NCBI GenBank assembly: GCA_934525735.1
Contig: CAKSZM010000015.1
Span: 1-27,715 of the forward strand
Direction: 5' to 3'
Source of the DNA: an uncultured Faecalibacterium sp.
Lineage (GTDB): Bacteria; Bacillota; Clostridia; Oscillospirales; Ruminococcaceae
Length of the DNA stretch: 27,715 bases
The notes under the pieces were generated by a model. It did no database searches. It saw only the letters and a list, made by a program, of their open reading frames with translations, and was not told the DNA's origin. Shown here piece by piece: positions 14,869-21,926 of the stretch (positions within the stretch are counted from its first letter, which is position 1; every line of letters starts with the position of its first letter). Both the position numbers and the translations under genes were made by a program.

Positions 14869-15636
14869 ATGGCTGCATCTTCTAAGTTTGATATTGCCGG
14901 TAAGCACGCGATCGTCACCGGCGGCGCACAGGGTCTGTCCCGCGGTATGGCCGAGGGTCTGCTGGAGGCCGGCTGCAAGGTCGTGATCATCGATGTCCAG
15001 AAGGAAAAGGTCGAGAAGGTCTGCGAAGAGTACCGCGCAAAGGGTCTGGAAGCTTATGCCGTCATCGGCAATCTGGCTGACCGCGACGACCTGAACCGCG
15101 CATTTGACGAAGCACTGCAGATCCTGGACGGCCGTCTGGACGTTCTGATCCCCGCTGCAGGCATCCAGCGCCGTTACCTGCCCGAGGAGTTCCCCGCAGA
15201 GCAGTGGGATCTGGTGATGAAGATCAACCTGGATCATGTCTGGTTCATGATCCAGCGCTCGCTGCAGGTCATGCTCAAGCAGCCCACCGGCGGCAAGATC
15301 ATCACCATCGGCTCCATGGCTTCTTACTTCGGCTGCACCACCGTGCCTGCCTACACCGCTACCAAGGGCGCCGTTGCTCAGCTGACCAAGAGTGTCGCTG
15401 TTGACTGCGCCGGCCGCGGCATCAACATCAACTGCATCTGCCCGGGCTATATGGATACCGAGATGTGCGCCAATATGACGCAGGAGCGCAAGGACGAGTG
15501 CACCAAGCGTATCCCCGCAGGCCGCTGGGGTCTGCCCGAGGATATGAAGGGCCCGGTCATCTTCCTGGCTTCCGCTGCTTCCGACTACCTGAACGGTGCG
15601 CTGATCCCCGTGGACGGCGGCTATCTGGTCAAGTGA
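14869..15636 (+). CDS. Short-chain dehydrogenase, KduD/UxuB(YjmF)-like keto-acid oxidoreductase
   Basis: The 255-aa classical SDR starts at ATG 14869 behind AAAGGAGAG; the ORF extension to 14695 overlaps the LarA gene and is rejected. Catalytic residues are Asn120, Ser149 (IGSMASY), Tyr162 and Lys166 (YTATK). The cofactor motif reads TGGAQGLSRG, lacking the third glycine of TGxxxGxG, and the NNAG motif is replaced by PAAG. The AGIQRR segment is typical of KduD and gluconate-5-dehydrogenase types. SDR-type fructuronate reductases are also known. With ManD next, reduction of D-fructuronate to D-mannonate is an attractive but unproven role. Confidence 0.85.
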   Translation: MAASSKFDIAGKHAIVTGGAQGLSRGMAEGLLEAGCKVVIIDVQKEKVEKVCEEYRAKGLEAYAVIGNLADRDDLNRAFDEALQILDGRLDVLIPAAGIQRRYLPEEFPAEQWDLVMKINLDHVWFMIQRSLQVMLKQPTGGKIITIGSMASYFGCTTVPAYTATKGAVAQLTKSVAVDCAGRGININCICPGYMDTEMCANMTQERKDECTKRIPAGRWGLPEDMKGPVIFLASAASDYLNGALIPVDGGYLVK

Positions 15637-15672
15637 TCATCTGAAACGCTTAAAAAAGGGAGGAACCCTGTC

Positions 15673-16923
15673 ATGGCCCCTACCATACGCGACATTAAAG
15701 TGATCTGCACCGCCCCTGAGGGCATCAATCTGGTGGTTGTCAAGGTGGAGACCAGCGAGCCGGGCCTGTACGGTCTGGGCTGCGCCACCTTCGCTTACCG
15801 CCACCTGACGGTGCAGCATCTCATTGAGACCTACCTGCGTCCGCTGCTGATCGGCAAGGATGTGCGCAACATCTCTGACCTGTGGCAGCTGATGCACCAG
15901 AACGCTTACTGGCGCTGCGGCCCCATCGTCAACAATGCCATCTCCGGCGTGGATATGGCTCTGTGGGACATCAAGGGCAAGATGGCCAACATGCCGGTCT
16001 ATGATCTGTTCGGCGGCAAGATGCGCGCCGGTGTGCCGGTGTACCGCCATGTGGACGGTGCAGATGTGGACGAGATCTGCGAAAATATCGAAAAATACCG
16101 TTCTATCGGCGTCAGACATATCCGCTGCCAGTGCGGCGGCTATGGCGGCGGCGGCTTCGGCCCGGCCCCCGAGTGGGCGGCAAAAGGGGCGGAGCCGGGC
16201 GTGTATCTGGACAGCAAAAAGTACATGCGCGATACCCTGAAACTGTTTGACGGCATCCGCGCCAAGGAAGGCTTCGACATCGATCTGGTGCACGATGTGC
16301 ACGAGCGCATCCACCCCACCGAGGCTGTCACTTTCGTCAAGGAGATGGAGCCTTACAAGCTGTTCTTTATGGAGGATGTGGTGCCTCTGGAACAGGTGGA
16401 GTGGCTGGACAAGATCAAACAGACCAGCGTTACCCCGCTGAGTCAGGGCGAGCTGTTCAACAACCCTGCCGAGTACAAGAAGCTGGTGCAGAACCGCAGC
16501 ATCGATTACATGCGCGTGCATCTGAGCCAGGTGGGCGGCATCACCCCGGCCCGCAAGCTGCAGATGTTCTGCGAGCAGTACGGTGTGCGCATCTGCTGGC
16601 ACGGCCCCGGCGATATGAGTCCGCTGGCCCATGCGGCCAACATCCACATCGATCTGGCGGCCCAGAATCTCGGCCTGCAGGAGTGGAGCGGCATTGAACC
16701 GCCCAACTTCGTGATCCAGAAGCTCAAGGACAACCACGGTGCTCTGCTGGAAGTGTTCCCCGGCATGCCGGAGTACGGCGGCGACGGCTTTGTCTACGCC
16801 AACGACAAGCCCGGCCTCGGTGTGGATCTGGATGAAAAGGAAGCCGCAAAGTATCCCTGCGAGAATACGGTGACCACATGGACCCAGACCCGGAACCGTG
16901 ACGGCAGCCTGCAGACACCGTGA
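15673..16923 (+). CDS. D-mannonate dehydratase family protein (ManD/RspA, enolase superfamily)
   Basis: The 416-aa protein matches the ManD/RspA branch of the enolase superfamily in length and motifs. Metal ligands are Asp208, Glu234 (FFMEDVVP) and Glu260 (SQGELFNNP). Catalytic-site candidates are His210 (VHDVHERIHP), His310 (CWHGPGDMSPLAH) and Tyr157 in the glycine-rich loop. ManD removes water from D-mannonate to give 2-keto-3-deoxygluconate; some relatives act on D-gluconate or have very low activity. GGGAGG lies ten bases before the ATG. It ends the catabolic operon; the regulator gene follows with its own promoter. Confidence 0.9.
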   Translation: MAPTIRDIKVICTAPEGINLVVVKVETSEPGLYGLGCATFAYRHLTVQHLIETYLRPLLIGKDVRNISDLWQLMHQNAYWRCGPIVNNAISGVDMALWDIKGKMANMPVYDLFGGKMRAGVPVYRHVDGADVDEICENIEKYRSIGVRHIRCQCGGYGGGGFGPAPEWAAKGAEPGVYLDSKKYMRDTLKLFDGIRAKEGFDIDLVHDVHERIHPTEAVTFVKEMEPYKLFFMEDVVPLEQVEWLDKIKQTSVTPLSQGELFNNPAEYKKLVQNRSIDYMRVHLSQVGGITPARKLQMFCEQYGVRICWHGPGDMSPLAHAANIHIDLAAQNLGLQEWSGIEPPNFVIQKLKDNHGALLEVFPGMPEYGGDGFVYANDKPGLGVDLDEKEAAKYPCENTVTTWTQTRNRDGSLQTP

Positions 16924-16942
16924 GAAATCAAACAGTCACTGC

Positions 16943-16975
16943 TTGTATTTGTATGAACGACATGTTATAATACAA
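16943..16975 (+). promoter_or_regulatory. Promoter and putative autoregulatory operator of the GntR gene
   Basis: TTGTAT (16943-16948), a 17-base spacer and TATAAT (16966-16971) form a promoter. TTGTAT and ATACAA (16970-16975) are an inverted pair sharing the core of operator-like repeats A and B. Confidence 0.7.
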
Positions 16976-17023
16976 CCAGGAGGAGCGAATTTCCCGAAAT
17001 CAAAAGAAAGTGAGACAGGTGTT

Positions 17024-17707
17024 GTGGCGGACAAAGGCAGTGTGACCAGAAGCGTATGCAAGTATATCCAGGAAAATATCGAGGCAGGCCGGTGGCAGGT
17101 CGGCGAAAAGATCCCGAGCGAAAATGAGCTTTGCGGCGAGCTGGGCGTCAGCCGGGTCTCGGTGCGCAGCGCCCTGCAGCAGTTCATTGCGCTGGGCGTG
17201 CTGGAAAGCGTGCGCGGAAAAGGGACTTTTCTGATCTCGAATGATCTTTCCATCTTCAAACCTGCCCCGGACAGCAAGCCGCAGCAGCGTGAAACGATCG
17301 ATGATATGAAATACATTATCGAGTTTCGCAGCCTGATCGAACCGGCTCTGTGCGCAAAGGCGGCAGAATCGGCAACACCGGAGCTGACGGATAAGCTCAC
17401 GCAGCTGCTCAATCAGATGAAGGCATCGATCGGGCAGGGAAAGAGCTATATTCAGGCGGATATGGAGTTCCATCTGGAAATCGCCCGTGCAAATCAGAAC
17501 CCGGTGACAGTTTCGATCATGCAGGAGGTCTTCCAGCGCCGCAGAGAGCTGGGCGAAATGTACAGCCTTGCAAACGGATATTACGGCGGAGTCTACTACC
17601 ACGGATTGATTCTGGATGCGATCCGGAAGCATGATCCCAAAAGTGCGAAGGCACTGATGCTGGAACACCTGCAAAGAGATATTCTGGATATGGAAGCGGC
17701 AGAGTAA
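17024..17707 (+). CDS. GntR-family (FadR subfamily, FCD domain) regulator
   Basis: The 227-aa protein has an N-terminal winged HTH (GEKIPSENELCGELGVSRVS, then LESVRGKGTFL) and an all-helical FCD effector domain. Putative metal-binding residues lie in ADMEFHLEIA, YYHGLIL and LMLEHLQRDI. FadR-type regulators of this class commonly sense hexuronates, gluconate or similar acids and repress the adjacent catabolic genes. GTG 17024 is chosen as start because the promoter at 16943-16971 excludes the upstream ATG and the N terminus then has normal length. A perfect AGGAGG at 16978-16983 has no start codon at proper distance, so the start is uncertain. Confidence 0.88.
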   Translation: MADKGSVTRSVCKYIQENIEAGRWQVGEKIPSENELCGELGVSRVSVRSALQQFIALGVLESVRGKGTFLISNDLSIFKPAPDSKPQQRETIDDMKYIIEFRSLIEPALCAKAAESATPELTDKLTQLLNQMKASIGQGKSYIQADMEFHLEIARANQNPVTVSIMQEVFQRRRELGEMYSLANGYYGGVYYHGLILDAIRKHDPKSAKALMLEHLQRDILDMEAAE

Positions 17708-17751
17708 ACGGCGGCGCAGAACGCACGGAAATCTCGGCCTGAAGCAAAAGC

Positions 17752-17805
17752 AACGCCCCCGAGTGGAGAACATGCAGCGGCAGATCTTCACGCGGGGGCG
17801 TTTTG
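17752..17805 (+). terminator. Terminator of the GntR gene
   Basis: AACGCCCCCG (17752-17761) pairs with CGGGGGCGTT (17793-17802), with an inner GTG-AGA/TCT-CAC stem, followed by a short T-run. Confidence 0.8.
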
Positions 17806-17811
17806 TACGGA

Positions 17812-17840
17812 TTGAAAATTCCGGCAGGACCATCTATAAT
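17812..17840 (+). promoter_or_regulatory. Promoter of the GNAT gene
   Basis: TTGAAA (17812-17817), a 17-base spacer and TATAAT (17835-17840) lie 57 bases before the start codon. Confidence 0.8.
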
Positions 17841-17897
17841 AGATCCCGGAAATACGGCTGCCTGCAAACGGCGGCAATTGATCGAAGGAGAGACGAT

Positions 17898-18383
17898 ATG
17901 CAGATGATCCGGACGGCATCCATGGAGGACCTGGATGCGATCACAGCGGTGGAAGCCGCCTGCTTCCCGGCCGCAGAAGCCGCCACCCGGGAAGAGTTTT
18001 CGGGGCGGCTGCGCCATTATGCCGGCCATTTCTGGCTGCTGTTTGAAGACGGCAGGCTGGTATCCTTTGTGGACGGCATGGTCACAAACCGGCCGGACCT
18101 GACCGACGAGATGTACGCAGACGCTTCCCTCCACGACCCGGCGGGGGAATGGCAGATGATCTTCGGGGTGAACACGCTGCCGGAGTTCCGCCGCCGCGGC
18201 CTTGCCGGACAGCTGCTGCGCCGCGCCATTGCGGACGCAAAGGCGCAGGGCCGCAAGGGGCTTGTGCTGACCTGCAAGGACAGGCTGGTGCATTATTATG
18301 CGTCTTTCGGGTTTGTCAGCGAAGGCGTGTCCGGCTCCACCCACGGCGGGGTGGTGTGGTATCAGATGCGGCTGACCTTTTAA
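17898..18383 (+). CDS. GNAT-family N-acetyltransferase
   Basis: The 161-aa protein has the GNAT fold. The N-terminal strand is MIRTASMEDLDAITAVEAAC, and the acetyl-CoA-binding motif A is at about residues 95-110 (IFGVNTLPEFRRRGLAGQLL, with RRRGLAG as the pyrophosphate loop). A late motif, VHYYASFGFVSEG, resembles arylalkylamine-type acetyltransferases. It transfers acetyl from acetyl-CoA to an unknown amine. AAGGAG lies eight to nine bases before the ATG; another in-frame ATG two codons on is a possible alternative. It is a single-gene unit between its own promoter and a bidirectional terminator, with no visible link to the sugar-acid island. Confidence 0.9.
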   Translation: MQMIRTASMEDLDAITAVEAACFPAAEAATREEFSGRLRHYAGHFWLLFEDGRLVSFVDGMVTNRPDLTDEMYADASLHDPAGEWQMIFGVNTLPEFRRRGLAGQLLRRAIADAKAQGRKGLVLTCKDRLVHYYASFGFVSEGVSGSTHGGVVWYQMRLTF

Positions 18384-18387
18384 TGAA

Positions 18388-18422
18388 GAAAACGCCTGCG
18401 GCAGAGAGCTGCAGGCGTTTTC
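18388..18422. terminator. Bidirectional terminator between convergent genes
   Basis: GAAAACGCCTGC (18388-18399) pairs with GCAGGCGTTTTC (18411-18422), a 12-bp perfect stem with A/T tracts on both sides, directly between the GNAT and transglycosylase stop codons. Confidence 0.88.
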
Positions 18423-18423
18423 G

Positions 18424-19167
18424 TTAACCGGCGGTCAGAAGCTTCAATTGCTGTGCTTCGGCAGCGATGGCGTCGGCGTCGTTCTGGGTCAGGGCATGGC
18501 ATTTGACCATCCGCTTCAGCACGGTCTGAGTGCGCTTGAGCGCAAGCTCCGGGCTGCTGGCATAGGCGGAAGGCGCGTTGGGCAGGCCGGCCAGAACCAC
18601 CGCCTCGGCGTCGGTGAGCTGGCTGGCAGTCTTGCCGAAGTAACCTTCGGCGGCTTCCTCGATGCCGTAGCACCCGCTGCCGAAGTAGATGGTGTTGGCG
18701 TACATCTCAAAGATCTGCTGTTTGGTATAGTTCTTTTCAATGTCGATGGCGGCAAAGACTTCGGCGGCCTTGCGGGTCATCCGCTTCTCCTGCGTGAACA
18801 GGGCATTTTTGGCCAGCTGCTGGGTCAGGGTGCTTCCGCCCTCGGCCAGCGAGCGGGTGCGCAGGTCGGCCAGCAGTGCCCGGGCGATGGCTCCCGGGTC
18901 GATGCCTTTGTGGGTCATAAAGTGCTCGTCCTCGGTACAGATGACCGCATCGATGTAGCGCTGTGGCAGGGAATCGTAGGCGGCGTAATGAGTGCGCGAG
19001 CGGATGGTATCATATAAGATAGAAATGGGCGTGACGGCGGCAGCGCTCTCGTAGAGCTGGTGCCCCTGATACACGAACCAGCCGCAGGCGGCCAGAAGCC
19101 CCAGCAGCAGGACCAGCAGAATGGTCAGAAGAGACTGCTGCAGAAAACGGAAAAACCGGTGAAACAT
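18424..19167 (-). CDS. Monofunctional peptidoglycan glycosyltransferase (GT51, MtgA-like)
   Basis: The 247-aa membrane protein has an N-terminal anchor (LLTILLVLLLGLLAACGWFV, residues 13-32) and a single GT51 domain. The family motifs are intact: AVICTEDEHFMTHKGID with catalytic Glu79, GGSTLTQQLAKN (residues 110-121), and YANTIYFGSGCYGIEEAA around 156-173. It polymerises lipid II into glycan strands outside the membrane. No transpeptidase domain follows, so it is the monofunctional type rather than a class A PBP. A TATAAT on the minus strand at 19217-19212 could be its -10, though no good -35 is seen. Confidence 0.93.
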   Translation of the reverse strand: MFHRFFRFLQQSLLTILLVLLLGLLAACGWFVYQGHQLYESAAAVTPISILYDTIRSRTHYAAYDSLPQRYIDAVICTEDEHFMTHKGIDPGAIARALLADLRTRSLAEGGSTLTQQLAKNALFTQEKRMTRKAAEVFAAIDIEKNYTKQQIFEMYANTIYFGSGCYGIEEAAEGYFGKTASQLTDAEAVVLAGLPNAPSAYASSPELALKRTQTVLKRMVKCHALTQNDADAIAAEAQQLKLLTAG

Positions 19168-19375
19168 CGGAAAACTCCTTTTTTGAATGGGAAAACACGG
19201 ATATCTTATTTATTATACAGGATATTTTTGAAGGTTCTGTGACTGAAAAAGGTCGTCAGAGAAAAAGACAAGAAGCTATAGTCCTACTCTTGACCAACCT
19301 GCACAAGCAGGGTGCAAAAATGCGGGGACGGAATCGTGCAGAAAACTCAATTTGGGAAAAATAAGAATTAACCTA

Positions 19376-19404
19376 TTGACAAACTGGGTAAAAGAGAATA
19401 TAAT
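19376..19404 (+). promoter_or_regulatory. Consensus promoter of the metY leader transcript
   Basis: TTGACA (19376-19381), a 17-base spacer and TATAAT (19399-19404) match the sigma-A consensus exactly. Transcription would begin near 19411, giving a leader of about 330 bases before metY. A stem ACAAGCC/GGCTTGT (19420-19426/19454-19460) opens the leader. The stretch 19168-19375 upstream holds no gene. Confidence 0.9.
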
Positions 19405-19501
19405 GCAGACAACAAATCCACAAGCCTTGTAGGAAAATGAAAACAAGGTTTCCGGCTTGTAGATGAGTGGGAAAGAAACTGTTTGAAAGGAGGGCACTGA
19501 A

Positions 19502-19633
19502 ATGAAGCTGATTTGGAATGACCTGCTGCATTCAAACTTCCGCTGTGGGCGAATGTGCGGTGACCGGGCAGAACATCTGGCTGTGAACTGTACGATGCCC
19601 TCTTGTTGTGCACGAATGTGTACCCGAATGTGA
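19502..19633 (+). CDS. Cys/Met-rich leader peptide of metY (43 aa)
   Basis: A 43-codon ORF begins at ATG 19502 with AAAGGAGGG a few bases upstream, well inside the metY leader. It encodes six cysteines (positions 15, 19, 30, 35, 36, 40) and four internal or terminal methionines (18, 32, 39, 43). They concentrate in the last third (NCTMPSCCARMCTRM). A terminator lies about 30 bases after its stop codon, then metY. This is the architecture of a ribosome-mediated attenuation leader sensing charged tRNA-Cys or tRNA-Met. It was recognised from composition and position. No homolog was looked up, and a structural peptide is possible but less likely. Confidence 0.75.
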   Translation: MKLIWNDLLHSNFRCGRMCGDRAEHLAVNCTMPSCCARMCTRM

Positions 19634-19663
19634 CATCGACAGCAAAATGCTGATTTGTATTTG

Positions 19664-19698
19664 CCCGGTGCGTTCTGTATCACGCATCGGGAATTTTT
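19664..19698 (+). terminator. Attenuator terminator in the metY leader
   Basis: CCCGGTGCG (19664-19672) pairs with CGCATCGGG (19683-19691), nine pairs with one G-T wobble, followed by AATTTTT. Its 5' arm (TGCCCGGT, 19662-19669) is also perfectly complementary to ACCGGGCA at 19563-19570 in the leader ORF, a possible antiterminator. Confidence 0.75.
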
Positions 19699-19744
19699 GT
19701 ATCAGACAATTATACAAAAAGTTGAAATAGAGAGGTAAAATACT

Positions 19745-21034
19745 ATGTCTAACTATAAATTTGAGACCCTGCAGCTTCACGTTGGCCAGGAGCAGGCTGA
19801 TCCCGCAACCGATTCCCGCGCAGTGCCCATTTACCAGACCACTTCCTATGTGTTCCGCAACAGCCAGCACGCAGCTGACCGTTTCGGTCTGGCAGACGCA
19901 GGCAACATCTACGGCCGTCTGACCAACTCCACTCAGGATGTGTTCGAGAAGCGCATCGCTGCTCTGGAGGGCGGCGTGGCTGCTCTGGCAACCGCTTCCG
20001 GCGCTGCTGCCATCACCTACACCATCGAGGCACTGGCACAGGCCGGCGACCACATCGTGGCACAGAAGACCATCTACGGCGGCAGCTACAACCTGCTGGA
20101 GCACACCCTGACGCGGTTCGGTGTCACCACCACCTTTGTCAATGCACATGAGCTGGCTGAGGTGGAGAATGCCATCCAGCCCAACACCAAGGCCATCTAT
20201 CTGGAAACTCTGGGCAACCCCAACAGCGACATCCCCGATATCGACGCCATCGCTGCCATCGCTCACAAGCACGGCCTGCCGCTGGTCATCGATAACACCT
20301 TCGGCACCCCGTACCTGATCCGCCCCATCGAGCACGGCGCTGACATCGTGGTTCATTCCGCTACCAAGTTCATTGGCGGCCACGGCACCACCCTGGGCGG
20401 CATCATTGTGGATAGCGGCAAGTTCGACTGGAAGGCAAGCGGCAAGTACGGCAACATTGCTGATCCCAACCCCAGCTACCATGGCGTTTCCTTCGCCGAT
20501 GCAGCCGGCCCCGCTGCGTTCGTCACCTACATCCGTGCTATCCTGCTGCGTGATACCGGCGCTACCATTTCTCCGTTCAACGCCTTCCTGCTGCTGCAGG
20601 GCACCGAGACCCTGAGCCTGCGCATTGAACGCCATGTGGAGAACACCAAGAAGGTCGTCGAGTTCCTGGCAAACCATCCGCAGGTCGAGAAGGTCAACCA
20701 CCCCTCTCTGCCGGATCATCCGGATCACGCCCTGTACGAGAAGTACTTCCCCAACGGCGGTGCTTCCATCTTCACCTTCAACATCAAGGGCGGCCGTGAG
20801 GAAGCATTCAAGTTCATCGACAACCTGAAGGTCTTCTCTCTGCTGGCAAACGTTGCTGACGTGAAGAGCCTGGTCATCCACCCGGCTTCCACCACCCACA
20901 GCCAGCTGAACGATCAGGAGCTGGCCGAGCAGCAGATCTACCAGAACACCATCCGTCTGTCCATCGGCACCGAGCACATCGATGATATCATCGCCGACCT
21001 GGAAGCCGGTTTCGCAGCCGTCCGCGGCGAGTAA
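19745..21034 (+). CDS. metY: O-acetylhomoserine aminocarboxypropyltransferase (sulfhydrylase)
   Basis: The 429-aa PLP enzyme of the Cys/Met metabolism class makes homocysteine from O-acetylhomoserine and sulfide. The PLP lysine is Lys208 in HSATKFIGGHGTTLGG. Other family landmarks are YQTTSYVFRNSQHAADRFGL near residues 30-49, the glycine/tyrosine cofactor loop (NIYGRLTNST) and LETLGNPNSDIPDI. The length (about 430) fits MetY rather than the shorter MetB or MetC. GAGAGG precedes the ATG. Expression probably depends on read-through of the leader terminator. Some homologs also make cysteine from O-acetylserine, which would fit a Cys-sensing leader. A very strong terminator follows. Confidence 0.94.
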   Translation: MSNYKFETLQLHVGQEQADPATDSRAVPIYQTTSYVFRNSQHAADRFGLADAGNIYGRLTNSTQDVFEKRIAALEGGVAALATASGAAAITYTIEALAQAGDHIVAQKTIYGGSYNLLEHTLTRFGVTTTFVNAHELAEVENAIQPNTKAIYLETLGNPNSDIPDIDAIAAIAHKHGLPLVIDNTFGTPYLIRPIEHGADIVVHSATKFIGGHGTTLGGIIVDSGKFDWKASGKYGNIADPNPSYHGVSFADAAGPAAFVTYIRAILLRDTGATISPFNAFLLLQGTETLSLRIERHVENTKKVVEFLANHPQVEKVNHPSLPDHPDHALYEKYFPNGGASIFTFNIKGGREEAFKFIDNLKVFSLLANVADVKSLVIHPASTTHSQLNDQELAEQQIYQNTIRLSIGTEHIDDIIADLEAGFAAVRGE

Positions 21035-21157
21035 ATCCCCGTCTCCTTCCAGACTCCGATGGGATGCCTTGTCTTTCTTCTTTTTCTCCTCCGTGTGTGT
21101 ATCGTATCCCTTGTGTAAACTTCATCTGGAACTCCTGATTCCATAATTCCTGAACAC

Positions 21158-21203
21158 AGCAGCAGACCCCCGCCGGATTACCGGCGGGGGTCTGCTGCTT
21201 TTG
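21158..21203 (+). terminator. Strong terminator downstream of metY
   Basis: A 19-bp perfect stem (21158-21176 with 21181-21199, loop ATTA) ends in CTTTT. The stem begins AGCAGCAGACCCCC. Confidence 0.9.
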
Positions 21204-21210
21204 GCTGCAA

Positions 21211-21254
21211 AAATAAAAACGGGCAGGAGCTTTTCCAGAAGCTTCTGCCCGTTT
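21211..21254 (-). terminator. Terminator of the PTS IIA gene
   Basis: AAACGGGCAG and CTGCCCGTTT (21217-21226/21245-21254) with an inner AGCTT/AAGCT pairing are followed on the minus strand by a run of T residues. Confidence 0.85.
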
Positions 21255-21265
21255 CAGGACAAAGA

Positions 21266-21781
21266 TCAGAACTTGAACAGCGGAGTGCCGGCCAGAATGT
21301 CGCCCTCAGCCAGCATCTTCAGCTCGCCCAGATCATCGCCGTTGGTGACGATGATGGCAGTAGCAGTGGGGTGGCCTGCGGCGCGGATGGCGTCCAGATC
21401 GATCTTCAGCAGGGGAGTGCCGGCCTTGACCTTGTCGCCTTCCTTGACCAGAGCCTTGAAGCCCTTACCGTTCATCTCGACGGTGTCCATGCCGACATGG
21501 ATCAGGATCTCGATGCCGTCATCGCTGGTCAGACCCACAGCGTGCAGGGTGGAAGCCACCTGATTCACAGTGCCGTCAAACGGAGCGTACACGGTCTTGC
21601 CGGTAGGCTCGATGCCGCAGCCGGGTCCGAGGATGCCCTGTGCAAAGGTCTCGTCGGGGATGTCGGCCTGTGCCAGCACCTTGCCGCGCAGGGGAGCCAG
21701 AACCGTCTTGCTCTGGCCAAAGAATTTGGCGGTCTCTTCCTCTTCGGTCTTGCCGCCGAACAGCTTGTCAAAAAATCCCAT
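21266..21781 (-). CDS. crr: PTS glucose-type IIA component (EIIA-Glc)
   Basis: The 171-aa cytosolic protein is a stand-alone IIA domain of the glucose family. The phosphorylated histidine is His95 in LIHVGMDTVEMNG and the partner histidine is His80 (STLHAVGL). The PFDGTV and GTPLLKIDLDAI motifs also fit. It accepts phosphate from HPr and passes it to IIB domains. In clostridia a free IIA often serves several IICB permeases, none of which is nearby. The N-terminal 25 residues are an acidic, flexible extension. AAGGAAGG precedes the ATG and a terminator follows closely, so it is a single-gene unit. Confidence 0.93.
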   Translation of the reverse strand: MGFFDKLFGGKTEEEETAKFFGQSKTVLAPLRGKVLAQADIPDETFAQGILGPGCGIEPTGKTVYAPFDGTVNQVASTLHAVGLTSDDGIEILIHVGMDTVEMNGKGFKALVKEGDKVKAGTPLLKIDLDAIRAAGHPTATAIIVTNGDDLGELKMLAEGDILAGTPLFKF

Positions 21782-21926
21782 GGTTAATTACCTTCCTTCC
21801 AATCACTTACAGGACACGGCAGCTGCAGTGCCCGGTCAAATGTTGTTCTATCAAAAAGATACCATACCGTGCCGGAAAATGCAATCGATAACCTGCATAA
21901 AGTGCAGAGAAAATCTTCGGCACCGC

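Noticed and set aside
12237..14990. 917-codon open frame on the minus strand opposite the dehydrogenase and LarA genes
   Set aside because: It is antisense to two genes with complete active-site motifs. Its translation is low-complexity, rich in His, Asp and Ala as expected from GC-rich antisense frames, and matches no family.
19405..19744. SAM-I, SAM-II-like or T-box riboswitch in the metY leader
   Set aside because: No SAM-I core, no T-box motif and no specifier arrangement could be found. The Cys/Met-rich ORF with competing helices explains the leader better.
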